This document shows positions 1 through 7,864 of a stretch of DNA of 22,013 nucleotides, one piece after another (position 1 is the stretch's first letter; each line of letters starts with the position of its first letter). Under the pieces are notes generated by a model. That model was given only the letters and a program-made list of their open reading frames with translations, had not been told where the DNA came from and ran no database searches. This DNA comes from Desulfobulbaceae bacterium (lineage in GTDB: Bacteria > Desulfobacterota > Desulfobulbia > Desulfobulbales > Desulfocapsaceae): assembly GCA_031256095.1 (NCBI GenBank), contig JAIRRG010000243.1, positions 1 through 22,013 on the forward strand. Reading direction: 5' to 3'. The position numbers and the translations under genes were made by a program.

Positions 1-30
1 CTACCTCACCGGCTTGGTGTAGCGAACCGC

Positions 31-75
31 CGGATCGGGCCATAGGCACTTTGGTGGGGCCTATGGCCCGATCCG
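31..75. repeat. Perfect 17-bp inverted repeat (hairpin)
   Basis: The arms at 31-47 and 59-75 are exact reverse complements (left arm CGGATCGGGCCATAGGC) around an 11-nt loop. Neither strand has a run of T after the stem, so a classical intrinsic terminator is not supported. It could be the transcript end of a gene left of the window, a REP-type palindrome, or a subterminal hairpin of a mobile element. The pairing is certain; the function is unknown. Confidence 0.8.
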
Positions 76-175
76 AATCACATATAGGATGAGAAGATTC
101 GTAGAGGTTCAGAAATGGTGCTTTCGCGCGCCCATTGGATCAATCACATGAGAATTCTGTTTCCAGGCCTTCTCA

Positions 176-221
176 GGTTAGGCAAGGGGAACCGTGCCTG
201 ATGTCTTTCGCTCGCCTAACC
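176..221. repeat. 8-bp inverted repeat in the aacS leader
   Basis: GGTTAGGC (176-183) and GCCTAACC (214-221) are perfect reverse complements separated by 30 nt. A smaller alternative hairpin, GGCA/TGCC at 181-184 and 195-198, uses part of the left arm, so two mutually exclusive folds are possible just ahead of aacS. No regulator can be assigned. The rest of the 1-255 leader shows no open gene. Confidence 0.5.
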
Positions 222-255
222 ATATTTAACTAACATTGACTCTGAATATGCCACT

Positions 256-2244
256 ATGACCACACCCGATCGCAGCGATGCCCCCATCTGGTTACCCGCT
301 CCCGCCCGCGTGGCGGCGGCGCAACTGTCCGACTTCATGAAGCAGGCCGAAAAAATCGCCGGTTCCCCGATCCGCGATTATGCGGCGCTGCATGCCTGGT
401 CAATCGATTCGGCCCCGGATTTCTGGAAACTGGTCTGGGATTTTGCCAAAATTATCGGTTCCCAAGGCAATACGCCGATACAGGACGCCGGGAAAATGCC
501 AGGAGCGCGCTACTTTCCCGCAGGGCGGCTCAATTACGCGGAAAATCTGTTGCGCGACAGCGGCAATCAGGAAGCGCTGGTATTTTGGGGAGAAGACAAA
601 GTCAAAGTCCGCATGACCCGGCGAGAATTACGCCGGGAAGTCGCCCGCTTCGCTGCCGCCCTGACTGCTTCAGGCGTTGACGTTGGCGACCGGGTTGCCG
701 CCTACATGCCGAACATGCCGGAGACCCTGATCGCCATGCTGGCCACGGCAAGCCTGGGAGCGGTCTTCACCAGCGCCTCTCCGGATTTCGGCGTAGCCGG
801 TGTTTTAGACCGTTTCGGCCAGACGGAACCGAAGGTGATGATTGCCTGTGATGGCTACTGGTATCGGGGCAAGCCCATCGATCTTCGGGGAAATCTCTCC
901 GAACTGACGCAGCGGCTGCCGAGCCTCCGCCGCCTGGTCATCGTTCCCTATCTGAGACACGGTGCCGAGCTGGATATTGGCAGCATTACCGGGGCCGTTT
1001 CTTACCGGGATTTCACCGCTCCCTACACGCATGTCGGAACCCCCGAATTCCGGCAGATGCCTTTCAATCATCCGCTGTTCATCATGTACTCTTCCGGCAC
1101 AACCGGTGTTCCCAAGTGCATCGTCCACGGAGCGGGCGGCGTTTTATTGCAGCATGTCAAGGAGCATCGGCTGCATTCGGACGTCAAGGAAGGCGATCGC
1201 CTGTTTTATTACACCACCTGCGGCTGGATGATGTGGAATTGGCTGATTTCTGGTTTGGCCTCGGGGGCGACCCTGATCCTTTACGATGGCAATCCCTTCA
1301 TCGATGAAAACCGCATTCTGTGGGAATATGCCGAGAAGGAAAGAATCAGCCATTTTGGTACATCGGCCAAGTATATTGAGACTTTGGAAAAAAGTGGTCT
1401 GCTCCCGGCGCAGCATTACCCATTGCCGGCCTTGCGCGCTATACTTTCGACCGGTAGTCCGCTGGCGCCCCGCAGCTTTGATTTTGTCTATGAACACATC
1501 AAGGAAGATATCCAGCTCGCTTCCATTTCAGGCGGCACCGATATCCTCTGCTGCTTTGTCCTCGGTAATCCTCTTGCTCCGGTCTGGCGCGGCGAAATTC
1601 AGTGTATTGGCTTGGGGCTGGCGGTTGAAGCCTGGGATCAGGATGGCCAGGCCGTCGTCGAAGAAAAAGGTGAACTGGTTTGTACCCGTCCTTTTCCCAG
1701 TATGCCTATCGCTTTCTGGAATGATCAAGACGGCAGTAAATACAGGGCCGCCTACTTTGAGCGATTCCCCGGCGTCTGGTGTCACGGCGATTTCTGCGAA
1801 GTGACCGGGCATGGCGGCGTGATCATTTATGGCCGTTCCGACGCCACCCTCAACCCTGGCGGCGTGCGGATTGGCACTGCGGAAATCTATCGCCAGGTCG
1901 AGCGCTTGCCGGAAGTGATCGAATCGGTGGTTATCAGCCAGGACTGGCCGCCGGAAGCCCCGACCGATGTGCGTCTCGTGCTCTTCGTCCGTCTAAGGGA
2001 CAACACGGTGCTCAATAAAGAGATGGAAGACCGCATACGCCAGCTTATCCGCGCCAATACGACGCCGCGGCATGTCCCGGCCAAAATACTGCAAGTCGCG
2101 GACATCCCCCGCACGAAAAATGGCAAGCTCGTCGAACTGGCGGTGCGTAATGTTGTGCATGGCCTGGCCGTCAAAAACGTCGAAGCCCTTGCCAACCCGG
2201 AGGCGCTGGCTCATTTCAGTAACCGCGCCGAACTGAAATCGTGA
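256..2244 (+). CDS. aacS: Acetoacetyl-CoA synthetase
   Basis: The 662-residue protein matches the length and layout of acetoacetate-CoA ligases of the ANL adenylate-forming superfamily, which activate acetoacetate with ATP and CoA in the cytoplasm. An N-terminal ACS-type extension (about 30-110) is followed by the P-loop-like YSSGTTGVPK at 278-287. Next come the SGGTDI adenine-site motif, the WCHGDF hinge region, RSDATLNPGG, and a C-terminal PRTKNGK at about 618-624 whose last lysine is the expected catalytic lysine. The SGGTDI and LNPGGVRIG forms are typical of acetoacetyl-CoA rather than acetyl-CoA synthetases. The ATG at 256 gives the expected MTTPDRSDAPIW start, but no Shine-Dalgarno sequence precedes it. 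It stands alone, followed by a terminator-like hairpin. A related short- or medium-chain acyl-CoA synthetase is the only realistic alternative. Confidence 0.93.
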   Translation: MTTPDRSDAPIWLPAPARVAAAQLSDFMKQAEKIAGSPIRDYAALHAWSIDSAPDFWKLVWDFAKIIGSQGNTPIQDAGKMPGARYFPAGRLNYAENLLRDSGNQEALVFWGEDKVKVRMTRRELRREVARFAAALTASGVDVGDRVAAYMPNMPETLIAMLATASLGAVFTSASPDFGVAGVLDRFGQTEPKVMIACDGYWYRGKPIDLRGNLSELTQRLPSLRRLVIVPYLRHGAELDIGSITGAVSYRDFTAPYTHVGTPEFRQMPFNHPLFIMYSSGTTGVPKCIVHGAGGVLLQHVKEHRLHSDVKEGDRLFYYTTCGWMMWNWLISGLASGATLILYDGNPFIDENRILWEYAEKERISHFGTSAKYIETLEKSGLLPAQHYPLPALRAILSTGSPLAPRSFDFVYEHIKEDIQLASISGGTDILCCFVLGNPLAPVWRGEIQCIGLGLAVEAWDQDGQAVVEEKGELVCTRPFPSMPIAFWNDQDGSKYRAAYFERFPGVWCHGDFCEVTGHGGVIIYGRSDATLNPGGVRIGTAEIYRQVERLPEVIESVVISQDWPPEAPTDVRLVLFVRLRDNTVLNKEMEDRIRQLIRANTTPRHVPAKILQVADIPRTKNGKLVELAVRNVVHGLAVKNVEALANPEALAHFSNRAELKS

Positions 2245-2251
2245 GAACAGG

Positions 2252-2276
2252 GAGCGGCATTCGTTCGCCGCTCTTT
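2252..2276 (+). terminator. Probable intrinsic terminator of aacS
   Basis: GAGCGGC (2252-2258) pairs with GCCGCTC (2267-2273) around an 8-nt loop, and TTTGTAA follows. It begins 8 nt after the aacS stop codon. The U-tract is short, so termination may be partial. Confidence 0.6.
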
Positions 2277-2288
2277 GTAAGATACCTT

Positions 2289-2319
2289 CCTGATCTGGTT
2301 TTTTCTTAACCGGATCAGG
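2289..2319. repeat. 12-bp hairpin downstream of aacS
   Basis: CCTGATCTGGTT (2289-2300) pairs with AACCGGATCAGG (2308-2319) around a T-rich 7-nt loop, with one G.U-type pair. No T-run follows on either strand. It may stabilise the 3' end of the aacS transcript or act as a backup terminator. Confidence 0.5.
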
Positions 2320-2385
2320 ATGTTGTAACTTGTCCTTCATCGAGGAGTAATTCTGTTTCTAAATTAAAACTTCAATAATTTTCTG

Positions 2386-2474
2386 TGTCATTGCGAGCGA
2401 AGCGAGGCAATTCATATTATGTAACGAATTGAAAAAATGGATTTCTCCGTCACTTCGTTCCTCGCAACGACAGG
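2386..2474. repeat. Dispersed palindromic (REP/MITE-like) repeat
   Basis: The left arm (2386-2413) begins TGTCATTGCGAGCGAAGCGA. The right arm (about 2438-2474), reverse-complemented, begins TGTCGTTGCGAGGAACGAAG, giving an imperfect inverted repeat of roughly 28-35 bp around an AT-rich centre. Its - strand translation contains CEERSDGEI and LASLAMTQK. These are signatures I recognise from a widespread bacterial intergenic palindrome that is often mis-annotated as short ORFs. It fills much of the gene-free interval 2245-2711; the rest holds the aacS hairpins and the fbp promoter. Confidence 0.75.
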
Positions 2475-2671
2475 GGATGCTATATAAGTTTTTATTTATA
2501 AATTGGATAACTGTCTTTCCTGCCGTCACGGCGACAGCAAGCGCGGCCATGCCGTGCGCTTCAGCCTTCATGAAAATTTCGGTATTTTTGAGATAGTCTC
2601 ACCCACCATCTCCTCCACCGCTGCCCGGCGCCTACCCACTACCTTTGCCTGGTGGTGAAACCGGATGAAAA

Positions 2672-2700
2672 TTGACCGGATGCGCTGCTCAGCGTATAGT
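2672..2700 (+). promoter_or_regulatory. Sigma70-type promoter for fbp
   Basis: TTGACC (2672-2677) and TATAGT (2695-2700) each match 5 of 6 consensus bases and are exactly 17 nt apart. Transcription would start near 2707 and give a leader of about 180 nt before the preferred fbp start. It is among the best-looking promoters in the window. Confidence 0.7.
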
Positions 2701-2745
2701 ATTGGCTCTTTATGAAGGCGGAAGGCCGGACGCCAGGAGGACACC

Positions 2746-2805
2746 ATGACGAAAGCCCGGCTTTCGCCACGGCAATCGCGTCAAAATCCTGGGCGGCGCA
2801 GCTGA
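2746..2805 (+). CDS. Short leader ORF ahead of fbp (19 aa)
   Basis: An ATG at 2746 follows a strong Shine-Dalgarno sequence (AGGAGG, 2735-2740) at good spacing. It opens a 19-codon frame, MTKARLSPRQSRQNPGRRS, ending in TGA at 2803-2805. It lies in the fbp leader, downstream of the promoter and in a different frame from fbp. The peptide is basic (Arg/Lys-rich) with no recognised family. It could be a leader peptide, the remains of the original fbp start after a frameshift, or chance. The ribosome site is clear; that it is a functional gene is not. Confidence 0.35.
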   Translation: MTKARLSPRQSRQNPGRRS

Positions 2806-2885
2806 AATGTCTGGGAAAATCGAAAATCGGCTGGAGTCACGAATTTATTCCATACCACAAGCATTCCCGTGCCGGAGGCAACATC

Positions 2886-4739
2886 TTGTCCGATCGACAT
2901 ACGGCCGTGGCCGTTTCCGAAAAACAGAATGTGCAAGTGGCGGATCTCGATCAGCTAATTCAGCGTTTTCTTATCCTCGAAAGCGCCATGAACGCCAATA
3001 TCCCGACCACTTTATGGATCAGTGATCTGCACGGTGAGGGTGACCGTTTCAAATCGATTCTGCGCGGCCGTTTTGGCATGTTGTACCAGACCTGCCGCGA
3101 AGCCTTGCCCAACACCTTTAGCGCCGAAAAGATCCAATATCTGGTGCGGATTATCCGTCGCAAGGAGTATCTGACCGATGACCAGATCAAGATGGATATG
3201 CAGGATATCATTTTCTGCCTGTGCGGCATTTTGAAGTATAAGCTGACTAATTTCGACCAGGTCGAGAAACTTCTCCGCCCGGAATTCCGCGACATCGTCA
3301 GCCGCTTGCTGGCCGGGCTGCCGGTGCCCGACCCAATCTTTGAGGAGGAACTCATCGCCAAGCGGCTGATTGCTCATCTCGCCGACGCCATCAAGAAGGT
3401 GCTCCTCGACCGCATTCAGGTGCTGGGCGACGTCTTCGACCGTGGCCAGCAACCCGACAAGATCATTCGTATTCTTTCCTCCTCTTCCTACCGGAAGATG
3501 GTCGATTATGTCTGGGGTAACCACGACATTTTATGGATGGGCGCCGCCAGTGGCAACCGCTCACTGGTGGCCGAATCCCTGCGCATCACCTGCCGCTATG
3601 ATCATTTCGCCATGATGGAGCGGCTGCGTTTTGATACGCGGCGGTTGGCCCAGTTTGCCGCCGCCACTTATCCTGACAATAAAATCACAGGAAACGTTAA
3701 GGCGCAAACCCCCTTGGGCCGAGCCATGGAAAAGGCTTTGGCCGTCATCCAGTTCAAGCTCGAAGAACGCACCATTTTAGAAAATCCTGAATACGAGATG
3801 CAGGATCGCCTGTGGCTGAATCGCCTGGCGGAGATGCTGAAAACCGGTGACACGCAAGGCCTGAACGACACCTTTTTCCCGACCATCAACCTCGACGACC
3901 CAATGCTGTTGAGTGAGGATGAACAGGAGATTATCGACGATCTGACCCGTCAATTCCTCACCAATAATCATCTGAGGCGCCTCCTTGCCTATTTGTTCAC
4001 CGACGGACACGCCTACCATGTCCATAACAACACCTTGAATATCCACGCCTTGGTGCCCTCGACCGTCGGCGGCGATTTTGATGAATTTATGGGCCGTCAT
4101 GGCAAGAAACTCCTTGATTTCATTGAGGATTCGATCCGCCGTGTCGGCGTCAACTATTTGGCCGGGCGTGAGCAACGCCAGCGTGACCAGGATTTGTTTT
4201 TCTACCTGTGGTGCGGCCCGAAATCACCGTTTTTTGGCAAACAGGCGATGAGGACTTTTGAGCGCTATTTCCTCACCGATAAAGCAATGCATGAAGAACG
4301 GTCGCTGTATTGGCGGGAGAACATCGCCAGCGCCGCCTTCAAACAGAAAATGCTGAAAGAATTCGGGGTGCGGCGCGTCGTCTACGGCCACACGCCGGTC
4401 AATTATAAAAAGGGGCTGAAGATGGCCAGCGACGACGGCGTGGCCATCAACATCGACGGTGGTTTCGCCGCCGCTTATTACCACCGTGGCCACGCCCTGG
4501 TGCACACGCCGCGCCAGATGTACGGCATCATCCTGCCGACGCCTGACGAAATCAAGGAAGCGGCGCGGCGGCTGGAGTCGGCGCCCTTGGATATCGAACT
4601 GATCGAGGAATTCCGCCAGCCAATGCAGGTAAAAGACACCCAGGTGGGTCAGGATTTGAAAAAAAAGCGCGACGCCCTGGGCAAAAAAATCCGGGCGCTG
4701 GGGCAAGCTGGCGCCAGTGTTGACAAAAGCGGCAATTGA
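2886..4739 (+). CDS. fbp: Class III fructose-1,6-bisphosphatase (Firmicutes-type Fbp)
   Basis: It hydrolyses fructose 1,6-bisphosphate to fructose 6-phosphate in gluconeogenesis. The metallophosphoesterase motifs appear in order: SDLHGE, LGDVFDRGQQPDKI, VWGNHDILWMG and a late VVYGHTPVNYKKG. Together with the large alpha-helical insert this is diagnostic of the B. subtilis-type enzyme (about 670 aa). I place the start at TTG 2886. GGAGG at 2874-2878 lies 7 nt upstream, and the resulting 617-aa protein keeps the N-terminal helix (DLDQLIQRFLILES) that aligns with the B. subtilis enzyme. The frame is open back to ATG 2712, but that ATG lies about 5 nt from the predicted transcript start without a ribosome site, and the intervening residues include a repeat-like HSRAGGN. 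ATG 2988 would remove conserved helix. The GlpX-like gene follows after 8 nt. Confidence 0.88.
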   Translation: MSDRHTAVAVSEKQNVQVADLDQLIQRFLILESAMNANIPTTLWISDLHGEGDRFKSILRGRFGMLYQTCREALPNTFSAEKIQYLVRIIRRKEYLTDDQIKMDMQDIIFCLCGILKYKLTNFDQVEKLLRPEFRDIVSRLLAGLPVPDPIFEEELIAKRLIAHLADAIKKVLLDRIQVLGDVFDRGQQPDKIIRILSSSSYRKMVDYVWGNHDILWMGAASGNRSLVAESLRITCRYDHFAMMERLRFDTRRLAQFAAATYPDNKITGNVKAQTPLGRAMEKALAVIQFKLEERTILENPEYEMQDRLWLNRLAEMLKTGDTQGLNDTFFPTINLDDPMLLSEDEQEIIDDLTRQFLTNNHLRRLLAYLFTDGHAYHVHNNTLNIHALVPSTVGGDFDEFMGRHGKKLLDFIEDSIRRVGVNYLAGREQRQRDQDLFFYLWCGPKSPFFGKQAMRTFERYFLTDKAMHEERSLYWRENIASAAFKQKMLKEFGVRRVVYGHTPVNYKKGLKMASDDGVAINIDGGFAAAYYHRGHALVHTPRQMYGIILPTPDEIKEAARRLESAPLDIELIEEFRQPMQVKDTQVGQDLKKKRDALGKKIRALGQAGASVDKSGN

Positions 4740-4747
4740 GGCGGACA

Positions 4748-5695
4748 ATGGAAAAGAACTACGGCATGGAAATCGTCCGCGTCACCGAGATTGCCGCCCT
4801 GACTGCGGCCCGGCTGCAAGGTTTGGGGCGGCACACCGATATCCTCAACGACAGCCGCCGCGCCCTCGGCAAGACCCTGGCCCGGATAGCCATTGAAGGG
4901 CGGCTCATCAACGATCGTTTCAAAAACCGGCCCGACGCCTTTCAATTGCCGGAGATCATCGGCGCTGGCGGCCCGAAAACCGACATCATGGCCATCAGCC
5001 TGGAAGCCTACCATTCCGCTGCCGATGGCCGTGGCGGCGCCGCTTCTTACGTCGTCATCGCCAAGGAAGGTTCGATTCAAAGCGTACCCAATCTCAGCAT
5101 GTACAAACTGGTGGTCGGCCCGGAAATCGGCGCGGTCATCGATATCAATCAGCCGCCGGTGGTCAACGTCAAACGCTGTGCCAGGGCGCTGAAGAAATAC
5201 ACGGAAAACGTCACCGTCTGCATCCTTAACAAGGCGCGGCATCAAGAGCTGATCCGCGAGGTACGCGATTGCGGCGCCCGCATCCGTCTGATTGACGAGG
5301 GTGAGATTTCCGGTTGCCTGGCGGCCATTACTGGCGAAAAGGCCGATATTTACATGGGCTATGGCCACGCCCCGGAAGGGGTGATGGCGGCGGCGGCCAT
5401 ATCCTGTCTCGGCGGTTATTTTGAGGGGAAAATTTTTTATGAGAACGATCGCGACCGGGCCGACGCCAGCGAGCACGGCATCAGCGATTTCAACAAAATC
5501 TACCGCGTCCAGGATTTGATTCGCTCAAAAGAGGTGGCCATGGCCGCCACCGGCGTCAGTGACGGCGAATTTTTGGAAGGCGTGCGCTTTACCGCCAACG
5601 GTGCCGTCACCTCATCGTTTATTGCGCGGGGGGAAAGCCGCACCTACCGCAAGCTGGAAACCCGGCACTTCTTTGACTTTCACCCGGTGTTTTGA
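4748..5695 (+). CDS. GlpX-like protein, probable class II FBPase pseudoenzyme
   Basis: The 315-residue product aligns along its length with GlpX-type fructose-1,6-bisphosphatases (E. coli GlpX, 336 aa). It starts MEKNYGMEIVRVTEIAAL and shares SVPNLS.YKLVVGPE, INQPPVVN, ARHQELI, YGHAPEGVMAAAAI and AATGVSDG. The metal-site half is altered. The usual GEGERDEAPM is replaced by NDRFKNRPDAF, and the DP.EGT motif reads ISLEAYH, so only its Glu remains. The Lys/Asp pair near E. coli residues 29 and 33 is also gone. Sugar-phosphate-side features (RH, APEG) persist. I infer it is not an active FBPase and may regulate or partner the class III Fbp encoded 8 nt upstream. The ATG at 4748 has GAGG upstream at suitable spacing; an in-frame TTG at 4736 is less likely. 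The fold call is strong; loss of activity rests on an alignment done from memory. Confidence 0.8.
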   Translation: MEKNYGMEIVRVTEIAALTAARLQGLGRHTDILNDSRRALGKTLARIAIEGRLINDRFKNRPDAFQLPEIIGAGGPKTDIMAISLEAYHSAADGRGGAASYVVIAKEGSIQSVPNLSMYKLVVGPEIGAVIDINQPPVVNVKRCARALKKYTENVTVCILNKARHQELIREVRDCGARIRLIDEGEISGCLAAITGEKADIYMGYGHAPEGVMAAAAISCLGGYFEGKIFYENDRDRADASEHGISDFNKIYRVQDLIRSKEVAMAATGVSDGEFLEGVRFTANGAVTSSFIARGESRTYRKLETRHFFDFHPVF

Positions 5696-5696
5696 T

Positions 5697-6496
5697 TTAT
5701 GCCGCTGGCGGTTCAGCGTCCGCCGCGCCGCCCTGTTCCTTTTCGTTTTTATCCTTTTTGCCGCCGCCAAATAGCCGCACGGCGATGATGCTGACCTCGT
5801 AGAGGATCAGAAGCGGCACGGCCATGATCAACTGATTGACCACATCCGGGGTCGGGGTCAGGATGGCGGCGGCGATGAAGTTGATCAGCACCGCGTAACG
5901 GCGATGGCGGCGCAGCCCGGCCGGCGTCACTACGCCCAGCCGCGCTAGCAGCACCATGAAGATCGGCATTTCAAAGATGATGCCAAAAGCCAAAAGCATA
6001 TACAACGCCAAGGAAAGATATTCAGTGGCCGTTGGCAGCGAGGTCAGATAGGAGTTGTTGTAACTGACAAAAAAGCGAAAGGCGGGCGGGAAGACAACAA
6101 AATAACCAAAAGCGGCGCCGCTGAAAAAGCACAGGCTGGACAAAAAGGTAAAAGGCAGGATGACCCGCTTTTCATGACGGTAAAGACCGGGGGCGACGAA
6201 GCGCCAGATCTGGGAAAAAACCACCGGGCTGGCGAAAATCAGGCCACAGATCACGGCCAGCTTCAGATAAAAAAAAATCCTTCCTGGTACGAGGTGAAGA
6301 TCAGGCTGCTGCCGGCGGGCAAAACGCCAATCAGCGGGCCGAACAGCCATTTGCTGATCGGTTCGATGAAGTTGTAGGCCGCGATTGAGGCTGCCGTCAC
6401 CGCCAGAAAAGCGATGACCAGGCAGGAGCGCAGTTCGCGCAGGTGTCCGACCAGAGGCTGGTCGGACAAGTTTTCCGGTTCGTGGGTGACGGGCAT
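5697..6496 (-). CDS. tatC: Sec-independent translocase TatC, broken by a one-base frameshift
   Basis: TatC is the six-helix inner-membrane receptor of the twin-arginine pathway, which exports folded proteins. The N-terminal part (ATG 6496, AGGA 7 nt upstream; an in-frame TTG lies at 6499) reads LVGHLRELRSCLV through FTSYQEGFFFI and stops at 6263. The remainder continues in another frame as YLKLAVICGLIFASPVVFSQIW, followed by the conserved FVAPGLYRHEKR, YFVVFP, FEMPIFMVLLARLG and ILTPTPDVVNQ. The break falls in a run of nine identical bases (6269-6277, T on the coding strand). Ten would give EGFFFYLKL, the usual TatC sequence, and a protein of about 266 aa. A homopolymer sequencing error, a real mutation, or transcriptional slippage are all possible. 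The charged C-tail ends 1 nt from the convergent GlpX-like gene. No tatA or tatB is in the window. Confidence 0.88.
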
Positions 6497-6619
6497 CAAG
6501 TTGTCCTTTGAAGTGGGGCCAAAAGCCTTTTACCCCTTACCACCAGGCCGCCGGCTTGGCAAGCCGCAAACATCAAGACGGGGATTTTTGCAGCCGTCGG
6601 CAGGAGCCTTGACCGCCGT

Positions 6620-7864
6620 TTACAACATTTCCACCAGATGCGTCGCCCGCATCGGCAACCCAGCCTGGCTGATTATATCTTGCAACTGGATGAGACAACC
6701 GGGGCAGGCGGTGACGACGTATTCGGCTTTGCTCGCCGTAAGGCCGGCGATTTTTTCGGTGCCGATGGCTTTACTGGCAGCGTAATGTTTCAGGGAAAAG
6801 CTGCCGCCGAGACCGCAGCACAGGCTGGCCCCGGCCATTTCAACCAATTCGACGTCAGGCAAAGCCTTGAGGATTTTTCGCGGCCCGCTGGTCAGCCCGT
6901 GGCGTTTCAGGTGGCAAGGATCGTGCCAGGTGACACGGCGCGGCGGCCTGATTTCTCCTGGTCTTTCCTGTTGGCCAGCCATGAGGCCTAGCAATTTTTC
7001 TCTGAGCAAAAAATCGGAAAATTCAACGACTTTTCCGGTAAAATCGACGACTCCCATCGCCCGGTAGTGGTCGCCAATGCCGGAAAAGCAGGAGGCGCAG
7101 GCGGTGACGATGACATCGGCTTCTTTGAAGGCGCTGACATTTCGCGCCGCCAGGCGCTCCACTGCGGCGCCGTCGCCACAGGAGGCGGCTGGAATACCGC
7201 AGCAGCCTTGGCTTTTGGCGATGATGACCTCATAACCAAAGCGCGTCAACAGGGCCACCGCTTTTTCGCCAATATGTGGAAAGAGATAGGTTAGGCCACA
7301 ACCGGCGAAAAAGCCGACCGTCGGTTTGCCCGGCTGGCCCGCGATCTTTTCCGGCAAGCGGTCGAAAAGGTTGCGATGCGGGATACGCGGCAAGAGCCGC
7401 CCGGCCATGGCTTGCGGCAAGCGCAGACGTAAACCACTTTCAGCGGGGATGCTTTTACTGGAGAAGCCTGACAATATGCTTTGTCCCGCCGCCGCTGTCT
7501 TCGCCGCCATCTTCATCAGCTTCGGCGAAGCGGTGAGGCGGGAAATGCCATGCTCTAAAGTTGTGCCGCCGCGCTGGGCGCCGATATGCCGCCGCGCCGC
7601 CGCCACAATTTCCGGCGTTGGCACGGCATTGGGGCAGGCGGTGGCGCAGCCGCCGCACAAGAGGCAGAAATCGAGGTCGGGCAACAGCGTGTTTTCTATA
7701 CCTATTTCGCCGTCAGCCAAGGCCTGGGCTAAGGCGATTTTGCCGCGGGCCACCGCTCCTTCCCGCCGGGTCAGTCGGTAGGCTGGGCACTTGGCCTGGC
7801 AGGCGCCGCATTTGACGCACTGACGCATGACCTCGCGGTAGTCGGCAAGCTCCGGATTTTTCAT
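6620..7864 (-). CDS. glcF: Glycolate/lactate oxidase iron-sulfur subunit (GlcF-like)
   Basis: The 414-aa protein has two N-terminal 4Fe-4S ligand sets (C16, C19, C22, C26 and C67, C70, C73, C77 in CVKCGACQAKCP and CLLCGGCATACP). Two CCG (DUF3400-like) domains follow, with GCG...QGCCGIPA near 190-225 and DPCHLKRHG...CCGLGGSF...CPGCLIQ near 320-400. This is the layout of GlcF and related subunits, which pass electrons from an FAD-linked 2-hydroxyacid dehydrogenase towards the quinone pool. Its ATG overlaps the stop of the FAD subunit gene by 4 nt (ATGA), so the two are translationally coupled. Substrate (glycolate, lactate or another 2-hydroxyacid) cannot be fixed from sequence. No GlcE-like subunit is present. 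tatC follows on the same strand after a gap of about 120 nt. Confidence 0.88.
   Translation of the reverse strand: MKNPELADYREVMRQCVKCGACQAKCPAYRLTRREGAVARGKIALAQALADGEIGIENTLLPDLDFCLLCGGCATACPNAVPTPEIVAAARRHIGAQRGGTTLEHGISRLTASPKLMKMAAKTAAAGQSILSGFSSKSIPAESGLRLRLPQAMAGRLLPRIPHRNLFDRLPEKIAGQPGKPTVGFFAGCGLTYLFPHIGEKAVALLTRFGYEVIIAKSQGCCGIPAASCGDGAAVERLAARNVSAFKEADVIVTACASCFSGIGDHYRAMGVVDFTGKVVEFSDFLLREKLLGLMAGQQERPGEIRPPRRVTWHDPCHLKRHGLTSGPRKILKALPDVELVEMAGASLCCGLGGSFSLKHYAASKAIGTEKIAGLTASKAEYVVTACPGCLIQLQDIISQAGLPMRATHLVEML

Noticed and set aside
176..221. Possible integron attC site (GTTAGGC and GCCTAAC pair)
   Set aside because: In attC the order is RYYYAAC first and GTTRRRY last. Here it is reversed, and the inner pairing features of attC are missing.
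2359..2571. 70-codon - strand ORF with EERSDGEI and LASLAMTQK
   Set aside because: It is the translation of a dispersed palindromic repeat, not a conserved protein.
4649..5476. 275-codon - strand ORF opposite the GlpX-like gene
   Set aside because: It is antisense to strong family motifs in fbp/GlpX-like genes and has no recognisable domain; a shadow of GC-rich coding sequence.
5697..6499. Two separate genes, each encoding part of TatC
   Set aside because: The parts join seamlessly at a homopolymer when one base is added. The downstream part has no credible start of its own, since its first 25 or so residues are out-of-frame tatC sequence.
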